NCBI GenBank assembly: GCA_934525405.1
Contig: CAKSZF010000087.1
Location: forward strand, 1 to 6,364
DNA from: an uncultured Faecalibacterium sp.
GTDB lineage: Bacteria; Bacillota; Clostridia; Oscillospirales; Ruminococcaceae
Reading direction: 5' to 3'
Length of the DNA stretch: 6,364 bases
A model generated the notes under the pieces. The model was not told the origin of the DNA. It worked only from the letters and a program-made list of their open reading frames with translations, and did not search any database. Below are positions 5,415 to 6,364 of this stretch, piece by piece. How positions within the stretch are numbered: position 1 is the stretch's first letter; each line of letters starts with the position of its first letter. The position numbers were made by a program, and so were the translations under genes.

Positions 5415-6364
5415 GTGAAACCACTTGTTTCCCAGCTGTGGCCGCAGTTTATGGCGGACCCGGATTTTGCGGCCTGTTTCGGGCAGGTGATCGTGGAGCA
5501 CGCCCGGATGCTGCGGCAGGATCGGCAGGTCGAGTTTACCCTGCGCAGCGCCGCCCCGCTGGACCAGAACCTCTGCGCCCGGCTGCTGGCTTCCCTGCAG
5601 CCGGACTACGAGGGCTTTGAGCTGAAGATCAAAAACCTGTTCGGCTATGCCATGCTGGACGAGCACGCCCTGCGCACCCTTTTGGAGGACATGAAGCGGG
5701 ACGGCGTGCCCATCAACGGCTTTCTGGACAGGAGCAGTATTTCCATCACCGGGCAGAACATCACGGTGGGGGTGTGCCACGGTACAAAGTTTTTGCAGGA
5801 GATGGGCTTTGAAGAACTGCTTGCCAAGCGCGTTGCCGAGCACACCGGCGTTACCCCAAAGGTGACGCTGCAAAGCGCGGTGACTGCGGCCGAGCAGCAG
5901 CAGATGGAAGAAAAGCTGGAGCGCAAGATCGCACCGCCGGTGGTAAAATTTGAGAAAAAGAACACGGCACCGTCTATCAAGGTGGAGGGGCTCAACCTTA
6001 CCGACAAGCCGGTCACCATCTTCCACGGCAAAATGTTCACCCCCAAAAACCTTACTCCCCTCAAGGATCTGGGCGGCGAGGGCGGCAAGTGCATGATCTG
6101 GGGCGATGTATTCTTTACCGAGGTCAAGGGCAACTACCGCAAGATCTACACCGTGTCCATCACCGACTATACCGGCTCTATCAATCTGAAGGTCCGCGCG
6201 CAGGAAGGGGAGGACTGCTCCAAGTGGGAGAGCATCGGCAAGGGTAGCACGGTCATCGTGCGGGGCGACTGTTCCTACGATAAATACGAGCACGACTACA
6301 TCGTGTACCCCTACGATGTGCTGATCGTGGAGCGCAAAAAGCGGGAGGATACCGCTCCGGAAAA
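5415..6364 (+). CDS. polC: DNA polymerase III alpha subunit, Gram-positive type, N-terminal part (partial)
   Basis: PolC is the main replicative polymerase of low-GC Gram-positive bacteria and carries its own 3'-5' exonuclease. The window holds 316 codons, about the first fifth of a protein normally around 1,400-1,450 residues; it runs off the right edge in frame with no stop. Residues 1 to about 160 form the N-terminal domain (starts MKPLVSQLW). A charged linker with many Glu, Gln and Lys spans about 158-185. From about 224 to 306 lies the OB-fold nucleic-acid-binding domain, recognisable from KCMIWGDVFFTEVK, SITDYTGSINLKV and STVIVRGDCSYD. The exonuclease, PHP and polymerase domains would lie outside the window. 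The start is GTG with AAGGAG 8 nt upstream. In Firmicutes polC often lies just downstream of this lipid/isoprenoid cluster, which supports the call. Confidence 0.93.
   Translation, partial: MKPLVSQLWPQFMADPDFAACFGQVIVEHARMLRQDRQVEFTLRSAAPLDQNLCARLLASLQPDYEGFELKIKNLFGYAMLDEHALRTLLEDMKRDGVPINGFLDRSSISITGQNITVGVCHGTKFLQEMGFEELLAKRVAEHTGVTPKVTLQSAVTAAEQQQMEEKLERKIAPPVVKFEKKNTAPSIKVEGLNLTDKPVTIFHGKMFTPKNLTPLKDLGGEGGKCMIWGDVFFTEVKGNYRKIYTVSITDYTGSINLKVRAQEGEDCSKWESIGKGSTVIVRGDCSYDKYEHDYIVYPYDVLIVERKKREDTAPE

Noticed and set aside
5343..6293. A 316-codon minus-strand open frame opposite polC
   Set aside because: It is codon-aligned with polC, whose OB-fold motifs and ribosome binding site identify the real gene.
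1..6364. Mobile elements, CRISPR arrays, tRNA or rRNA genes, prophage or defence genes
   Set aside because: I looked for these and saw no spaced repeats, transposase motifs, tRNA-like cloverleaf genes or attachment-site duplications. The window is almost fully used by conserved housekeeping genes.

Overview
The window is a dense, one-direction (+ strand) stretch of housekeeping genes: the 3' end of frr, then uppS, cdsA, dxr, rseP and ispG, then the 5' part of polC, which runs off the right edge. PolC, the Gram-positive replicase, places the source in the Firmicutes. GC-rich codon use, the MEP isoprenoid pathway and ispG lying between rseP and polC suggest a clostridial lineage. A Faecalibacterium-like member of the Oscillospiraceae/Ruminococcaceae is my best guess, from memory of protein style rather than from any search.

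Layout: 1-84, frr end. 85-177, spacer with a good intrinsic-terminator hairpin plus small hairpins touching the uppS ribosome binding site. 178-891, uppS. 892-1018, a 127-nt spacer that folds on paper into a hairpin plus a three-way junction just before the cdsA ribosome binding site. 1019-1879, cdsA. 18-nt gap. 1898-3049, dxr. 3050-3116, spacer with an 8-bp GC hairpin. 3117-4268, rseP (start moved downstream of the longest reading frame). 15-nt gap. 4284-5330, ispG. 5331-5414, spacer with a long imperfect hairpin. 5415-6364, polC N-terminal part, starting at GTG.

The genes share membrane and isoprenoid themes. Dxr and IspG are two steps of the MEP pathway that makes IPP and DMAPP. UppS condenses IPP into undecaprenyl diphosphate, the lipid carrier for cell-wall synthesis. 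CdsA makes CDP-diacylglycerol for phospholipids. RseP is an intramembrane protease. frr and polC are the translation and replication neighbours of this conserved Gram-positive cluster. The short gaps suggest cotranscription of cdsA-dxr and rseP-ispG.

All complete enzymes keep their recognisable catalytic motifs, and I see no mobile element, CRISPR array, tRNA or rRNA. I found no clearly new system. The points most worth a second look are non-coding: the structured uppS-cdsA spacer, the terminator with a possible competing pairing before uppS, and a short low-GC insert inside rseP.
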